A DNA stretch of 64,000 nt from Planctomycetaceae bacterium (GTDB lineage Bacteria; Planctomycetota; Planctomycetia; Planctomycetales; Planctomycetaceae). Under the pieces are notes generated by a model. That model made no database searches, was not told where the DNA came from, and saw only the letters and a list, made by a program, of their open reading frames with translations. Location: NCBI GenBank assembly GCA_019636285.1, contig JAHBXV010000018.1, positions 47,526 through 111,525 of the forward strand, given 5' to 3'. Each line of letters opens with the position of its first letter. The stretch's first letter is position 1. Below, in pieces: positions 44,601-54,041 of this stretch. A program made the position numbers and the translations under genes.

Positions 44601-45049
44601 ATGCCGCCGCGATGTTCGACTTCCCGCGGGAAGGCCGCCGACACGTTTACTCGCAGTTGACGGCGTTGCCCACGATCGAACTCGGCTGGTGGCACCTCGC
44701 CTTCTACACGGCCGTCGTGAGTGGCGCCCTGGCGCTGATCGCCGTGGTCCTTCGCGTCACGACCTGGGAAAACAAACTCACGCTCATCTTCGGGGCGATT
44801 TTCCTCGCGGCGTTGTGGTCTCTGTTCGATGCCGACCAGGTCGCTCGCGGGGCGCAATTCGCCAGCTACGGCATTCTGGCGATGATCGCGATCTGGATTC
44901 TGCATGGTTTGCTCGGCCAACCGCGACGGGCCTTGGCCCGCGCGGCCGCCCCCGGTTCCTATTCGGCCTATCCGGCGGCCGTCATTCCTCCGCCTGGCGT
45001 TTTCGATTCATCGACAAGTCCCGGCAAGCCGACTGACGGCCCGAGTTAA
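41660..45049 (+). CDS. Large exported beta-rich protein with C-terminal membrane segments (unit A)
   Basis: An 1129-residue protein: signal peptide (about 1-26, ending VTADEP), a short conserved start motif VPYRDLRRFLES followed by LPFGEYLSLLD, then about 950 residues of beta-strand repeats, and two to three membrane helices near 1010-1087 (FYTAVVSGALALIAVVLRV and an ILAMIAIWILHGLL segment). A Ser/Pro-rich cytoplasmic tail closes it. GGAG eight bases upstream supports the ATG at 41660. The start motif and strand pattern recur twice in the next gene, so this is one unit of a three-unit family. It probably forms a large envelope-attached structure facing the periplasm or surface; no enzyme motif is visible. 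Confidence 0.85.
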   Translation: MWFARFRLRVLVGLALALLMSPPVTADEPTASETPPSAVQPANSESPAVIYVPYRDLRRFLESPQAQAILPFGEYLSLLDAIAGKGTVPTTPATEVALTAAAYQVTVAEDVVQIRLELTADVLAEGWSEASVGFGDAAISSINCDTTDVILRSTAPGEYRLGFSKPGKHVVVLELSTRVNTSPEGRNFRLSTPPVGVTRLELTVPGDNQDVVLQPTGVRLPVDPPSRVAGSTRIMALVGSTDSLSVRWAPAAGTKPDMELLASTTNATAITLQDGLVFTDTFLTFEILRGRLETIRCAIPKGHRVLDLLADARIKNWTVSEEESGQIVTVELVDVSSRTVSLEIHTELDAENGARDLLGRTSDQTFGIHALDVVRESGVVSVRAAAESELVIESSQGVARVAEPEVDARIRRSGASYFRYFSPSTARLSVSARPLVPKVLGTHLTQIVFREDQLRIASNFSARIERTGIFEMVFRLPPDFTVESVTGPGVKEFLVSDSDNTLTVRLLEKTTGAVDISIVLVQAISEQMTSAEWTLTTPEPVGWEFEDGRIFVYAPESLEVIVAEEGSTAVQPDPQPSAAANLGAARLVSSWIYNRRPVSLSIKTSRKPTRLTARIGTLLNVQPSAVRVESTVSYLVEYAGLDTFRIAVPESVADSVQIELDSDGSLPPIRQRTRGDAEDGVVIWTITLQREVVGTVPLRVTYDLPASADATASWQIVSQPPRAVPPYAADSDRSVPLTRVEGEATVIRDRSLAVTAGMTGGDSETIDVRELTALPRNGIAAFRYFQQPVELTLSISKLEIQKVVSTVVSRGLVEIVIDRAGVSTVRARYHLRSSERQRLRIDLPAGLEPLGAGVNSQSVALERLSDVKTETGWEAFAVNVSRMTQADESFSLAFAYRLPLTPPPFTSRGGTLLLRLPMLGGTKTEDVVVQQQRVAVWSPDEYSFAGTPKGFENDNPSVWRSWWQSAAVSNQRDLDDWIGVDAAAMFDFPREGRRHVYSQLTALPTIELGWWHLAFYTAVVSGALALIAVVLRVTTWENKLTLIFGAIFLAALWSLFDADQVARGAQFASYGILAMIAIWILHGLLGQPRRALARAAAPGSYSAYPAAVIPPPGVFDSSTSPGKPTDGPS

Positions 45050-45185
45050 CCAGGGACATCCGAGAGCGCTTCGTCGACCCAGCCGGGTTGGCCAGCATCT
45101 CGGGTGCGTGTTCCCGCCGCTTGAAGAGTGCGACTGGAAACGATGCCCCGCATGCTTATTCCGCATTCGTGAGGATTCGATCGCC

Positions 45186-48100
45186 ATGCCTCAGCTCCCG
45201 CGATCGCTCGGCAACTTCGACGGAATCGGGAAGATGGACCGACCTGCCAGGACAGCCCTCATCGTCACGCTCATGATACTCGCGGCGGGATTCGCGCCGC
45301 TCTTTGCCCAGGCACCCATGCCGGCCGTGCGAACGACCGAGCGCCCGGTTTTCAACCGCTTTGTCCCCATCGAAGATCTGGAAGCACTGCTCCTTCGCGA
45401 GCCGCGCGGCATTTTGCTGCCCCGTGCCGAGTACGACGCTCTTGTCGCAAAGGCCCGCGCGAACCAGCGGTTGCGGCCCCGCGATGATGTGACGGCAGTC
45501 ATCGCGCGGACCGAGTACTCCGGCCGCATCGAAGAGCATCATTTGAAGTTGACCATCACCGCGACCATCCGTTCATTTCGACCGGAATGGACGCGCCTGG
45601 TTCTGGGGCTTAAGAATGTCTCGCTGCTGACAGCCACGCTCGACGACGAAGTCGCCCGCATCGCCCGAGAACCGGAAGATGGCCTGGTGCTGCTGACAAA
45701 CTTCGAAGGCCAACGGATGCTGCGTCTGGAGGCGACGGCTCCCCTCGCCAGCCTGGGCAGCGATCGGGTCACCGCGTTTGGCCTGATACCGAGCGCTGCC
45801 GGTCAATTTGCCGTCACCGTCCCCCCCGCACAGCGCCTGCTGGTCGACGAACGGCTGCCAGAACGGCCAGCCCCCATCGATCAGCCCGCGGATTACGTGG
45901 TCGCGGTTGGAGCACGGCCGGAACTGCGGCTGCGGCTCTCTGACAAACGACTGGAAAGCGACGCCGACGCGCTGATGTTTGCCAGTACCGCCTATGCGGT
46001 GCGCGCTGCTCCCGGTGAAGTCGCCTGGCAAGCGAGCAGTCATCTTGAAGTGTTTGGACAGAAACTCGATCAGCTCACCTTTGAAGTGGCCGAGACACTC
46101 GAAGTGGCCGCTGTCGAATCTCCCGGGCTCGATCGCTGGGAGCTCTTGGACTCCCCTGATACGCCGGGTCGAACGCGGATACTGCTTCACTTCGGACAGC
46201 CCTTTCAGGGATCGCGGCAGGTCGTCGTCACAGGTACGTTGCCTGTCGCCGATCAGACCGATTGGGCCGTTCCTGCCCTAACACTTCTGGGGGCCACTTC
46301 GCACGTGGGAGCCCTGCAAGTCAGTTTTTCGAACGACTTGCGGTTGCGCGAGCGCCTGGTCGACGGCGCGCGTCGCCTGGGCGACACGTCGGCAAGCGAT
46401 GGGAAACCGGGTCTCGAAACCTGGGTCTACCAGCTCTTTCGCGCGGACTTCGATCTGCGGCTGAGCACGGAAATCCGCGAGTTGTCGCTGCAGTCGGCCG
46501 TGGCCAGCGTCCTCGGAGTTTCGGCCGATGGTTTGACACTTGAAACCATGCTCCAGGTCTCGCCGGTCAATCGGCCGCTCCTGGCTCTCGATCTGGCGAT
46601 CTCCGCCGACTGGGAACTGCTGCGCGTGACCCGGCAGGATCAACCCGTCGTCTGGCGACACGCGGCAGCCGAAGCGGGCCGTCAGCATGTTCATATTGAG
46701 TTGCCGGGCCCGATTCCTCCCGGCCAGCCCGCCGAGTTTCGGCTCTCGTTTCGACAGAGTCCGGACGATTGGCCGCCGGAACCGGGAAGTCCGGCCGTGG
46801 TCGCGCTCCCCGTGCTGACCGTCGCGCGAACCGACCTGATGGAAACCGCTCTCTCGGTTCGTAGCGAGGCCGAGTTTCAGTTGCTCCCCGAGAACCTCTC
46901 GGGAATCCGTCCCTCGCCACTTCAGGCTGACTGGGAACAGTTGCGGTTCGAGTCGGACCAGCTTACTTACAACGGTTCGCTGCAAATCGCTCGTCGTCCA
47001 CCGCGACTGACTCTGGAGTCCATCGTCTTCGCACGGCAGGACCGGACGACCAATTCGCTTTGGCAGGGACTGGCCGTCAACGTCGCCGGCGGAGGCATTC
47101 GCACGCTGGAGTTTCTGGTTCCCGAAGCCCTGGGAGAGACCGTTCGGTTCACCTCCTTGAGCGGCCAGCGACTCGTGGAACAGACGGTCGTCGGGCTGGA
47201 AGAGGGTCGGTTTCGCTACCGCGTTCGCTTCGCGGATCGCATGCAAGGCCGTCTCTGGATCGGCGTTGACTCACGGATTCCACGTGAAGCGGGGGCAGGG
47301 GAGTGGAAGTTACCGCTGATCGTCCTGCGGGATGTTGAACGACAGACAGGTTTCCTGGCGGTCGAGGCAGCCCCCGACCAGCGCGTTTCCGTCGATGCGC
47401 GCGATGCCGAAGGGAATCCGTTGCTGGCGGCCGACCGGTTGGAACTTCCTCCAGTTCCGTACTCGCCCGAAGAACGTCTGATCGCCATTTATCGCCTCTT
47501 GGGTGATGGTATCGCGGTCACCTTAACCGACGAGCGATTCGAGCGCGCCGGGCTGCCGTCGGCCGTGGTCACGCGTCTGGAACTGGAAAGCAACTTGTCG
47601 AAGGAAGGGAATATTCTGACGCGCGCCGCCTATCGCCTTTATCTGACCGGCGTGCAGAGTCTTCAATTCACGCTTCCCGAAGAAACAAAGCTGTGGTCGG
47701 TTCTGCTGGACGGCCGTGCCGTCGATGTCCGCACGAGCGAATCGGCCCATCAGATCGCGGTCCCATCGGTTGATGATCCACTGGCCGTTCGCGAGTTGCA
47801 GATTTACTACAGCCAGAATCTCGGCCGGTTGCCCGTCTCGGGATGGGTCCAGCAAAGTCCCCCCGAACTTTCGACCGTGAACTCGGCCGGGAAGACCGGC
47901 ACGGTCGAGATCCTCGACCAGAAATGGACGATTCATCACCAGCCGGACACCGTGGTGGATGCCAGCCGCGGGCGGCTCGAACCGCAAGGCACGCTGCTGG
48001 CAGTCAGTTGGTGGCAGCAGTTCTGGACCACCTGGCGGCCTCCCTCCGTGGAAGCCATGGGCGGCCGCGCGACCATCGCCATCGTGACCGCCGCCGTGAT

Positions 48101-51100
48101 TTTTCTGTTGGTGGTCGGACTGCGACGCGCGGGCTGGCAGGGCTTTTTCGCCAACGGATTGGGAGTTGGTGTGTTGATTCTGCTTCTGGCCGTGGGACTC
48201 TCGCTGACCTATTTCAAGGGCATGGTCGGACTGCGGCCGGCTGGCGAAATGGCTTCGACATCCTTGGCTGACAGCGACTTCGCGTTCGCCAGTCCTCAAC
48301 CAAAGTCCGTGGAGGAATTGGCCGCGATGGATGAATCCGCGCCCACTTTAACACCCTATCCTTCAAGCCGATTTTCCTATCCAAATGGTGGAACGATCGC
48401 AGGTCTTTCCGCCGCACCATCCGCCCCAACGCCTGCCATTCCTTCCGATCCATTTTCCGACAGTGGAGCCATGGGTGGCGTTCCCGCTCGCGCTTTCGCC
48501 CCAGCACCCGCCGAAGGTCTTCCGACACCCGGCGAAGCAGGAGGAGCCATGTTCGGCGTTGGGCCGACGGAAAACAGAGCTTCGGGAAACATTGCCTTCG
48601 ACGCTCCGCAAGCGGCAGCACCACCGGCTCCCGCCGAGTCGGTCCCTCAGGTTCCAACTCTCGATCAGATCCCCTACGTTTCGCGTCTGGGAGATCGTCC
48701 CCGGAGCTCGGGTGGCGTCGATCGCAACGCAAATGGCATTGAACAGCCGTTGAGCGAAGCAACCCCTGTACGTGCCGAACCCGCTCTCGCGGCCCTGGGA
48801 TTGCTACCACTGGCGATCGAACTAACGCCTCCGGTCGGCTCGCTCCGTACGACCTTTTCGTATCACGGCAGCGCGTCGACCGATGGCGGCCAGGCTCCGC
48901 TCGAAATTCACGTCATTGACTCGCACTGGCTCGTTCAAACTCGCTGGCTGCTGATTGCCGCCGGGGCTCTCATTGGCTGGTGGGTGCGCCGATTCCGCGC
49001 CGCGTGGCGATACGCGACGGCGCTCCTCGTTCTGCTCCTGAGCCTGGCGGTCCTGCCCCATGTCGAATTGACGACCTTCCAGGTGATCGCTGAAGGTTGC
49101 TTCGCCGGCGCGCTGGCCGCGATCGCCGCCTGGTGGCTGCACGGCTTCTGTTCAACTCTGGCGAGGCTGATCGCCTTGACCCGTTCACGGACCGTCTCAA
49201 CAGGACTTGTCGGGCTGATCCTCCTGGGACTCGGCCTGCCGCTCGATGCGCAGGAACCAGCCAGCGAGAAAGCGATGGCAGCAGACGCCGGACGGCCACC
49301 TGCAGCGGGCCTACCGGTGCCCGGTATTCGCGTCTATGACAACATCGACGACCCGCTTGCCGCCAGCCGAGTCTATCTCCCGCGCGACGAGTTCCTGCGG
49401 CTGTATCGCCAGGCTCATCCCGATGCCGACCGCAGACCGGCTCCTCCCACCTCGCAGGGCGTCTTGCAGGCACTCTATGTCGCTGAGTTGCGCCCGGGTC
49501 TTGAGAAAGCCGAGGCGCTGGCCGACGTCAAGTGCCGGTTCGTCATCGACCGCGTGGCTTCCGCCAGCGAATGGGTCGATCTTCCACTTCGTAACCCCAC
49601 GGTCGCCTCGGTGACCTCGGATCAGGGTGCCGTCAATCTCGCGACTTCCGCGAACGGAATCGCGCGAGTTCATCTCCCCAAGCTCGGTCTGCATGTTGTC
49701 GATGTCGTGCTGGTCGTGCCAGCCAGACTCTCCGGCGAAGCGGGTCAGTTGAAGCTTCCCATCCTCCCCTCGGCGACGGGTCGTGTCAGCTTCGCGATTC
49801 CCGTCGCGAATGCCGCTCTGCGGGTCGACGGCTCGACAACGGTCTACCGCCGTGTCGAGAGCGACGGCAAGAACTGGATTGAACTCGGGGTCGATCGCCT
49901 GGAAGAACCGACCATTGTCTGGCAGCCCGCCGCCGCGGACCAGTCGGACCAGGCACTCGTGCAACTAACGTCGAACTCGCTACTGCATGTTGAACCAGCC
50001 GGTTTTCTGCTCGAACAAACTCTGCAATATCGAGTCCGGCGCGGCTCCGTCGCCGAACTCGCGCTCACGCTCCCCAGTGGCTGGCGAGTGAAGTCAGTCG
50101 GTGGGTCCGATGTGGGCGGCTGGGAAGCGGGTGACGATAACCAGGCGCGACCGCTCAAGATCTTCCTGAGAAGACTCGTCAACGATGCGACCGAACTCCG
50201 CCTGGAGCTTTTTCTCGCCGCCGAGCCGCTGGGCACGCGCCGGCAGACGGCAACGATTGAACTCCCCATCGCCGCCAATGTCACTTCCGAGACCGGCCAG
50301 CTTGGGCTCTTTGCCGACAACAGCCTTTCCGTGGCCGCGGTTCCCCGTTCCGCGTTGACGGAAATTCCCGCTGCCGATTTTCCATCTTCGACATCTCGCT
50401 CGGTTCCGAACCCCGCGCGGCTGGCCTGGCGACAATCGCGCGGCGAAGCCAAATTGGAGCTGACGTATTCGCGTCGCGCCCCGCGCTTGAAAATTTCGGC
50501 CCAGCACGGCCTGCTAGTCACTCCGCGCCGTCAAGATGTCTCTTCTCACCTGGTCTGGGAAATTTCCGAATCTCCGCTGGCTCGCCTGGAGATCGGCCTG
50601 CCGCGCGACCTCAATCCGATTGATGTCTCGTGCGACGTCGCCCGGGACTGGTTCCTCACCGAGGACGATTCGGGACGGATCCTTTCGATCGAACTGACCA
50701 ACCCCCTTGTGGGATCCGTTCAGGCAACCGTTCGCTGCCGCCGTTCGGGAACCCCCGAGACTCTGGGCGAAATGCTGCTGCCCACGCTGCCGCCCGCCGA
50801 TCAGATCGACCAGGGGCTCGCCGTCTGGATCGATTCCTCTCTGTCAGCATCAGTGTCGAGTTCGGGCGGCTGGCGCGCGAGCGACATTGCTCAGGTGGCG
50901 CCGCGGTTGCTTCAACTGCAATCGGCCCCGCCGGACTTCGGCTTTCAGTCGTTGCGAATCGGCCCAGATCCCGTCGAATTGGCCCTCTCGCGAAAACCAT
51001 CGCGGTTACGCTCCAGTTCGCTGTACACAGTCGACGTCACGAACGCCGGGGCCGTGCTGGGACTTGCCGTGCAATGGGATATCGACGGCGCCCCCGTCGA

Positions 51101-53192
51101 CGTATTACATCTACGTGGGCCGGGGCACCTCGCGGGCCGGCTGGAATTCGACGGGCCCCGACTGCGAGCCGTGAACGAACGGGTGATCGACGCGCAGACG
51201 GTTGAATGGGCGCTGGAGCTCAGGACTCCGGTCACCGGCCGATATTTTGCAACGGCCGCGGCCGCGCTCCCCGTCGCTGCCAGCCAGATTCTTCTCCCGC
51301 AACTGACGACGGGCAGACTTGCTGAAGACGTCTGGCAGCCTCTGGAGCGGCAGGCAGCGTATGTCATGCTGATTAACTCGTCGGAAGGGGAACTGATTCC
51401 ACTGGACCCTGGCGCCTTTGAACTGGTTGCTCGCGACGAAGTCCCCATTGTCATTCGTGAAGAGCTCGCCAATCAATCGGTCCTGATCGCCCGCATTCGC
51501 GCTGGAGGAGATGCGCCGGGCTGGCGGGTCGCCCGAGCCGGACAACTTGTCAACCTTCCAGCCGCCATCAATCTGGCCGACCTGGTCACGGTCGTCGCGC
51601 GCGATGGCAGCTATCGCGGGTCGGCGACCTACACCATCAAGAATCGGACGCGGCAATTTCTGGCGCTGCGGTTTCCCGAGGCGCTGACGCTCGACTCGGT
51701 GCATGTCGGCGGAAATTCCGCCCGCGCCGTCGAGACCGCCGTCGCCGGTAAGAAGACCTGGCTCATCGCGCTCCCCAAGACCAGCGCGGTCGATCTGGCT
51801 TTTGCGATTCAGGTGGTCTGGTCGGGGCGCTCGGGAGTTGCGTTGCCGGAAGCCTCCGACCTCGCCGCTCGCGAGTTGAGCTTTCCCGCCCCGCAGGTCA
51901 TTGGACAAGCCGAGAGTGAAGAATTCGGCATTCCGATTGCCCGCACGCGATGGACGATCTATCTGCCGGAAGATGTCTCGGCCACCCCGGTCAGCGATCC
52001 GAGTCGGCATAACCTGACGTCTCTGGCCTCGCGCGGCGCCGATGACTCGGAGCAAAGCGCGATTCTCGCGGAAATGCAGGATCAATTGTCCGTTCTTGGC
52101 AGTTCCAAAGCGGCCTGGATGAAGTCGCGGGCGATGTACAATTATCGGCAAATGAAAGACCAGTTGCAGTCGACGCAAGGGCGGCGCGACTTGTCGAAGG
52201 AGCAAGAACTCGACGTTCTCTACGAAAAGGTCGAGGCGGAAGCCCGCCAGTCCTACGAGTTGCAATCGCCGAACAATTCCTCCGGCGATGGTGCGATGGC
52301 CGCCGGTCAGCAGGCTTGGGACGATTACTCGGCGGCGTTTGGTCGTGTCATCAGCAACAACGGCATTCTGACATCGGACAACGAATCGGGCGTTACGTTC
52401 CAACTAGACAGTGATAGTGATGGACTAAAGGTTCTTGGCGAAGACACAAAACCGGCCGATGCCGTCACCGAAGAGAAGCTTCGCCGCAAGGCGAATGAGC
52501 GGGCGGAACTTGGAGCCAAAAGCGAGTCCGCCAATCGCAGCATGCTCCGTCAGCAGAACACCACGGCGCTGGAGTCACTGAAGGCGGCGGCCGATCAAGA
52601 CGACAAGGCTGACAAAGCCGAGTCACTGGCAAGGCAAGCGCCGGCCGACGAACGACAGCTTGGTGGAGTGGGCGAGGGGTTTGGTGGAGCGCGCGGGGCG
52701 GTGGGCCGCCAGCAGCACGGCTCGTCATGGTCATTCTTTGCACGAGAAAACACCCTGTCGCAACAAATCACCGACTTCGACGTTCCGGAAAATGCCCCGG
52801 TCGCTCTGGGAACTCAGGTGGCCTCCAAAGAGGGCCGGGTCGTCGGCCTCTCGCTCCCCTTTGAATTCCCGCGAGCGGGGCGAGAGATTCTGTTCACCAA
52901 GACCGGCGGAGATCCTAGCCTGACGCTCTCGGTGGCCGCACGCTCCCGCCCCACGCATTTGCTGTCGCTGGGACTCTCGCTGGCCATTGGAATCGGAGCG
53001 ATTCTGCTATTGCTGACTGGCCGCCGTTGGGCAACTTCGCGGGGCTTGGCTATTACGGCTGGTCTGTTAGGTTCGGCCGTGGGCATTCTGATCGGATCGC
53101 TGCCGGTCGCAATGGTCGCGTGGATCGGCTTCGTTGTCTTCGTGATCGCTGCCTGTGCGTACGGCGTGCCCGCCCGCACGAAGACCGCTTAA
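45186..53192 (+). CDS. Giant exported protein with two tandem units (B and C) and internal signal-like segment
   Basis: A protein of about 2668 residues. Unit B has a signal peptide (about residues 20-40, ending LFAQAP), start motif VPIEDLEALLLREP with LPRAEYDALVAKA, beta-rich body, two membrane helices near 960-1015, a Pro/Ala-rich linker, and more membrane helices near 1248-1330. At about 1335-1358 a signal-peptide-like segment (TGLVGLILLGLGLPLDAQEP) introduces unit C, whose start motif is VYLPRDEFLRLYRQ. Unit C repeats the beta-rich layout, adds a helical/coiled region near 2295-2440 (MYNYRQMKDQLQS) and ends in two membrane helices (2592-2662). ATGs at 45186 and 45234 are both plausible; GAGGA favours the first. 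The layout suggests fusion of two ancestral exported proteins. Function unknown; the neighbour is its paralogue. Confidence 0.85.
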   Translation: MPQLPRSLGNFDGIGKMDRPARTALIVTLMILAAGFAPLFAQAPMPAVRTTERPVFNRFVPIEDLEALLLREPRGILLPRAEYDALVAKARANQRLRPRDDVTAVIARTEYSGRIEEHHLKLTITATIRSFRPEWTRLVLGLKNVSLLTATLDDEVARIAREPEDGLVLLTNFEGQRMLRLEATAPLASLGSDRVTAFGLIPSAAGQFAVTVPPAQRLLVDERLPERPAPIDQPADYVVAVGARPELRLRLSDKRLESDADALMFASTAYAVRAAPGEVAWQASSHLEVFGQKLDQLTFEVAETLEVAAVESPGLDRWELLDSPDTPGRTRILLHFGQPFQGSRQVVVTGTLPVADQTDWAVPALTLLGATSHVGALQVSFSNDLRLRERLVDGARRLGDTSASDGKPGLETWVYQLFRADFDLRLSTEIRELSLQSAVASVLGVSADGLTLETMLQVSPVNRPLLALDLAISADWELLRVTRQDQPVVWRHAAAEAGRQHVHIELPGPIPPGQPAEFRLSFRQSPDDWPPEPGSPAVVALPVLTVARTDLMETALSVRSEAEFQLLPENLSGIRPSPLQADWEQLRFESDQLTYNGSLQIARRPPRLTLESIVFARQDRTTNSLWQGLAVNVAGGGIRTLEFLVPEALGETVRFTSLSGQRLVEQTVVGLEEGRFRYRVRFADRMQGRLWIGVDSRIPREAGAGEWKLPLIVLRDVERQTGFLAVEAAPDQRVSVDARDAEGNPLLAADRLELPPVPYSPEERLIAIYRLLGDGIAVTLTDERFERAGLPSAVVTRLELESNLSKEGNILTRAAYRLYLTGVQSLQFTLPEETKLWSVLLDGRAVDVRTSESAHQIAVPSVDDPLAVRELQIYYSQNLGRLPVSGWVQQSPPELSTVNSAGKTGTVEILDQKWTIHHQPDTVVDASRGRLEPQGTLLAVSWWQQFWTTWRPPSVEAMGGRATIAIVTAAVIFLLVVGLRRAGWQGFFANGLGVGVLILLLAVGLSLTYFKGMVGLRPAGEMASTSLADSDFAFASPQPKSVEELAAMDESAPTLTPYPSSRFSYPNGGTIAGLSAAPSAPTPAIPSDPFSDSGAMGGVPARAFAPAPAEGLPTPGEAGGAMFGVGPTENRASGNIAFDAPQAAAPPAPAESVPQVPTLDQIPYVSRLGDRPRSSGGVDRNANGIEQPLSEATPVRAEPALAALGLLPLAIELTPPVGSLRTTFSYHGSASTDGGQAPLEIHVIDSHWLVQTRWLLIAAGALIGWWVRRFRAAWRYATALLVLLLSLAVLPHVELTTFQVIAEGCFAGALAAIAAWWLHGFCSTLARLIALTRSRTVSTGLVGLILLGLGLPLDAQEPASEKAMAADAGRPPAAGLPVPGIRVYDNIDDPLAASRVYLPRDEFLRLYRQAHPDADRRPAPPTSQGVLQALYVAELRPGLEKAEALADVKCRFVIDRVASASEWVDLPLRNPTVASVTSDQGAVNLATSANGIARVHLPKLGLHVVDVVLVVPARLSGEAGQLKLPILPSATGRVSFAIPVANAALRVDGSTTVYRRVESDGKNWIELGVDRLEEPTIVWQPAAADQSDQALVQLTSNSLLHVEPAGFLLEQTLQYRVRRGSVAELALTLPSGWRVKSVGGSDVGGWEAGDDNQARPLKIFLRRLVNDATELRLELFLAAEPLGTRRQTATIELPIAANVTSETGQLGLFADNSLSVAAVPRSALTEIPAADFPSSTSRSVPNPARLAWRQSRGEAKLELTYSRRAPRLKISAQHGLLVTPRRQDVSSHLVWEISESPLARLEIGLPRDLNPIDVSCDVARDWFLTEDDSGRILSIELTNPLVGSVQATVRCRRSGTPETLGEMLLPTLPPADQIDQGLAVWIDSSLSASVSSSGGWRASDIAQVAPRLLQLQSAPPDFGFQSLRIGPDPVELALSRKPSRLRSSSLYTVDVTNAGAVLGLAVQWDIDGAPVDVLHLRGPGHLAGRLEFDGPRLRAVNERVIDAQTVEWALELRTPVTGRYFATAAAALPVAASQILLPQLTTGRLAEDVWQPLERQAAYVMLINSSEGELIPLDPGAFELVARDEVPIVIREELANQSVLIARIRAGGDAPGWRVARAGQLVNLPAAINLADLVTVVARDGSYRGSATYTIKNRTRQFLALRFPEALTLDSVHVGGNSARAVETAVAGKKTWLIALPKTSAVDLAFAIQVVWSGRSGVALPEASDLAARELSFPAPQVIGQAESEEFGIPIARTRWTIYLPEDVSATPVSDPSRHNLTSLASRGADDSEQSAILAEMQDQLSVLGSSKAAWMKSRAMYNYRQMKDQLQSTQGRRDLSKEQELDVLYEKVEAEARQSYELQSPNNSSGDGAMAAGQQAWDDYSAAFGRVISNNGILTSDNESGVTFQLDSDSDGLKVLGEDTKPADAVTEEKLRRKANERAELGAKSESANRSMLRQQNTTALESLKAAADQDDKADKAESLARQAPADERQLGGVGEGFGGARGAVGRQQHGSSWSFFARENTLSQQITDFDVPENAPVALGTQVASKEGRVVGLSLPFEFPRAGREILFTKTGGDPSLTLSVAARSRPTHLLSLGLSLAIGIGAILLLLTGRRWATSRGLAITAGLLGSAVGILIGSLPVAMVAWIGFVVFVIAACAYGVPARTKTA

Positions 53193-53202
53193 ACACCAAT
53201 CG

Positions 53203-53279
53203 GTGTGCCACTGGCTCCGCCACTGCCTTCCTCCAATCGACCGTAGACTGACATTGCACTGGCGAAGCCAGTGGCACAC
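53203..53279. repeat. Imperfect inverted repeat containing the CACTGGC palindrome
   Basis: Arms 53203-53226 and 53256-53279 are reverse complements at 22 of 24 positions. The right arm itself contains the hairpin CACTGGCGAAGCCAGTG. It starts 11 bases after the stop codon of the giant gene and has no T tract. A related copy lies at 57725-57748. It may be a REP-like mobile palindrome or a transcript-end structure. Confidence 0.8.
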
Positions 53280-53335
53280 AGATAGTCAAGCCGTGACAAT
53301 ACACCCGGTAAACCGACTGCCTGGGGAATCATCGT

Positions 53336-53830
53336 CTACCGAGGTCGCCGGGCGGAGCGTTCGGCCCGGTTCGCGCGATCCGATCCATGAACGGCCTGCT
53401 GGCAATGACGGACCAGTCGCAGACAGCGCTCGCGATCGGGATGTGGTGTCGCTTCCAGGATTGCGGCTAACTCGCTCAGACAGTCGACAACCGACTTTGG
53501 ATGACGTCCTCTGTTCTCGCGAACAAGCGTGGCCGCCTCGTTCGAGATTGCGTGTTCGGTCACCGCCCCATTTATTTGGCGCGTCTGGTTGAGCGCGAGG
53601 GGCATCTCCGCTGACGGAATTGCGTGGACTATTTCGTCCACGCCCGGAGATTCACCCGTTTCTGCGAAGTGGAAGCCCGATGACACCGGCGTTCCGGCGA
53701 TCAATTCGCCGGCCGAGTGACCGGGCGAGGGCTCGTCGCCATTCGGAAGGTCTTCCCCTGGTGGCGATGTCCCGTACCAGCGGAGCCAGAAAGTCCGCCG
53801 ACGTCGACTTCCATGCGATGCCGAGATCAT
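53336..53830 (-). CDS. Hypothetical protein
   Basis: A 164-residue soluble protein with an Arg-rich N-terminus, a middle Gly/Pro-rich segment and a helical C-terminal half (KSVVDCLSELAAILEATPHPDRERCLRLVRHC). No family is recognised. The ATG at 53830 has GGAG at good spacing upstream; the frame also extends to 53881. It lies between the giant gene and the RraA-like gene on the opposite strand. Support rests only on the open frame, the ribosome-binding site and the helix pattern. Confidence 0.45.
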   Translation of the reverse strand: MISASHGSRRRRTFWLRWYGTSPPGEDLPNGDEPSPGHSAGELIAGTPVSSGFHFAETGESPGVDEIVHAIPSAEMPLALNQTRQINGAVTEHAISNEAATLVRENRGRHPKSVVDCLSELAAILEATPHPDRERCLRLVRHCQQAVHGSDRANRAERSARRPR

Positions 53831-54041
53831 TTCGTTGGGCTCCAGCAACATTCGACGCGGCAAACCAGCAGCGCTTCCCATGCATCGTGATCCTTGCCAG
53901 TCGCACTGTCAATTGGACCGTTGGCTGTGACGAAGCGGGCGACCCGCGTATCATGGCCCGGACGGTGCCACGGCAACATCCGATTGCCAGCGGCCCTGTT
54001 AGTTTCCCGTTGCCCGAGTCTCTCCCGAAGGTCCGCCCACC

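Noticed and set aside
44904..45185. Upstream extension of the giant gene overlapping the 1129-residue protein gene
   Set aside because: It would overlap the previous gene by about 145 bases and delay the signal peptide; the start at 45186 has a signal peptide and ribosome-binding site.
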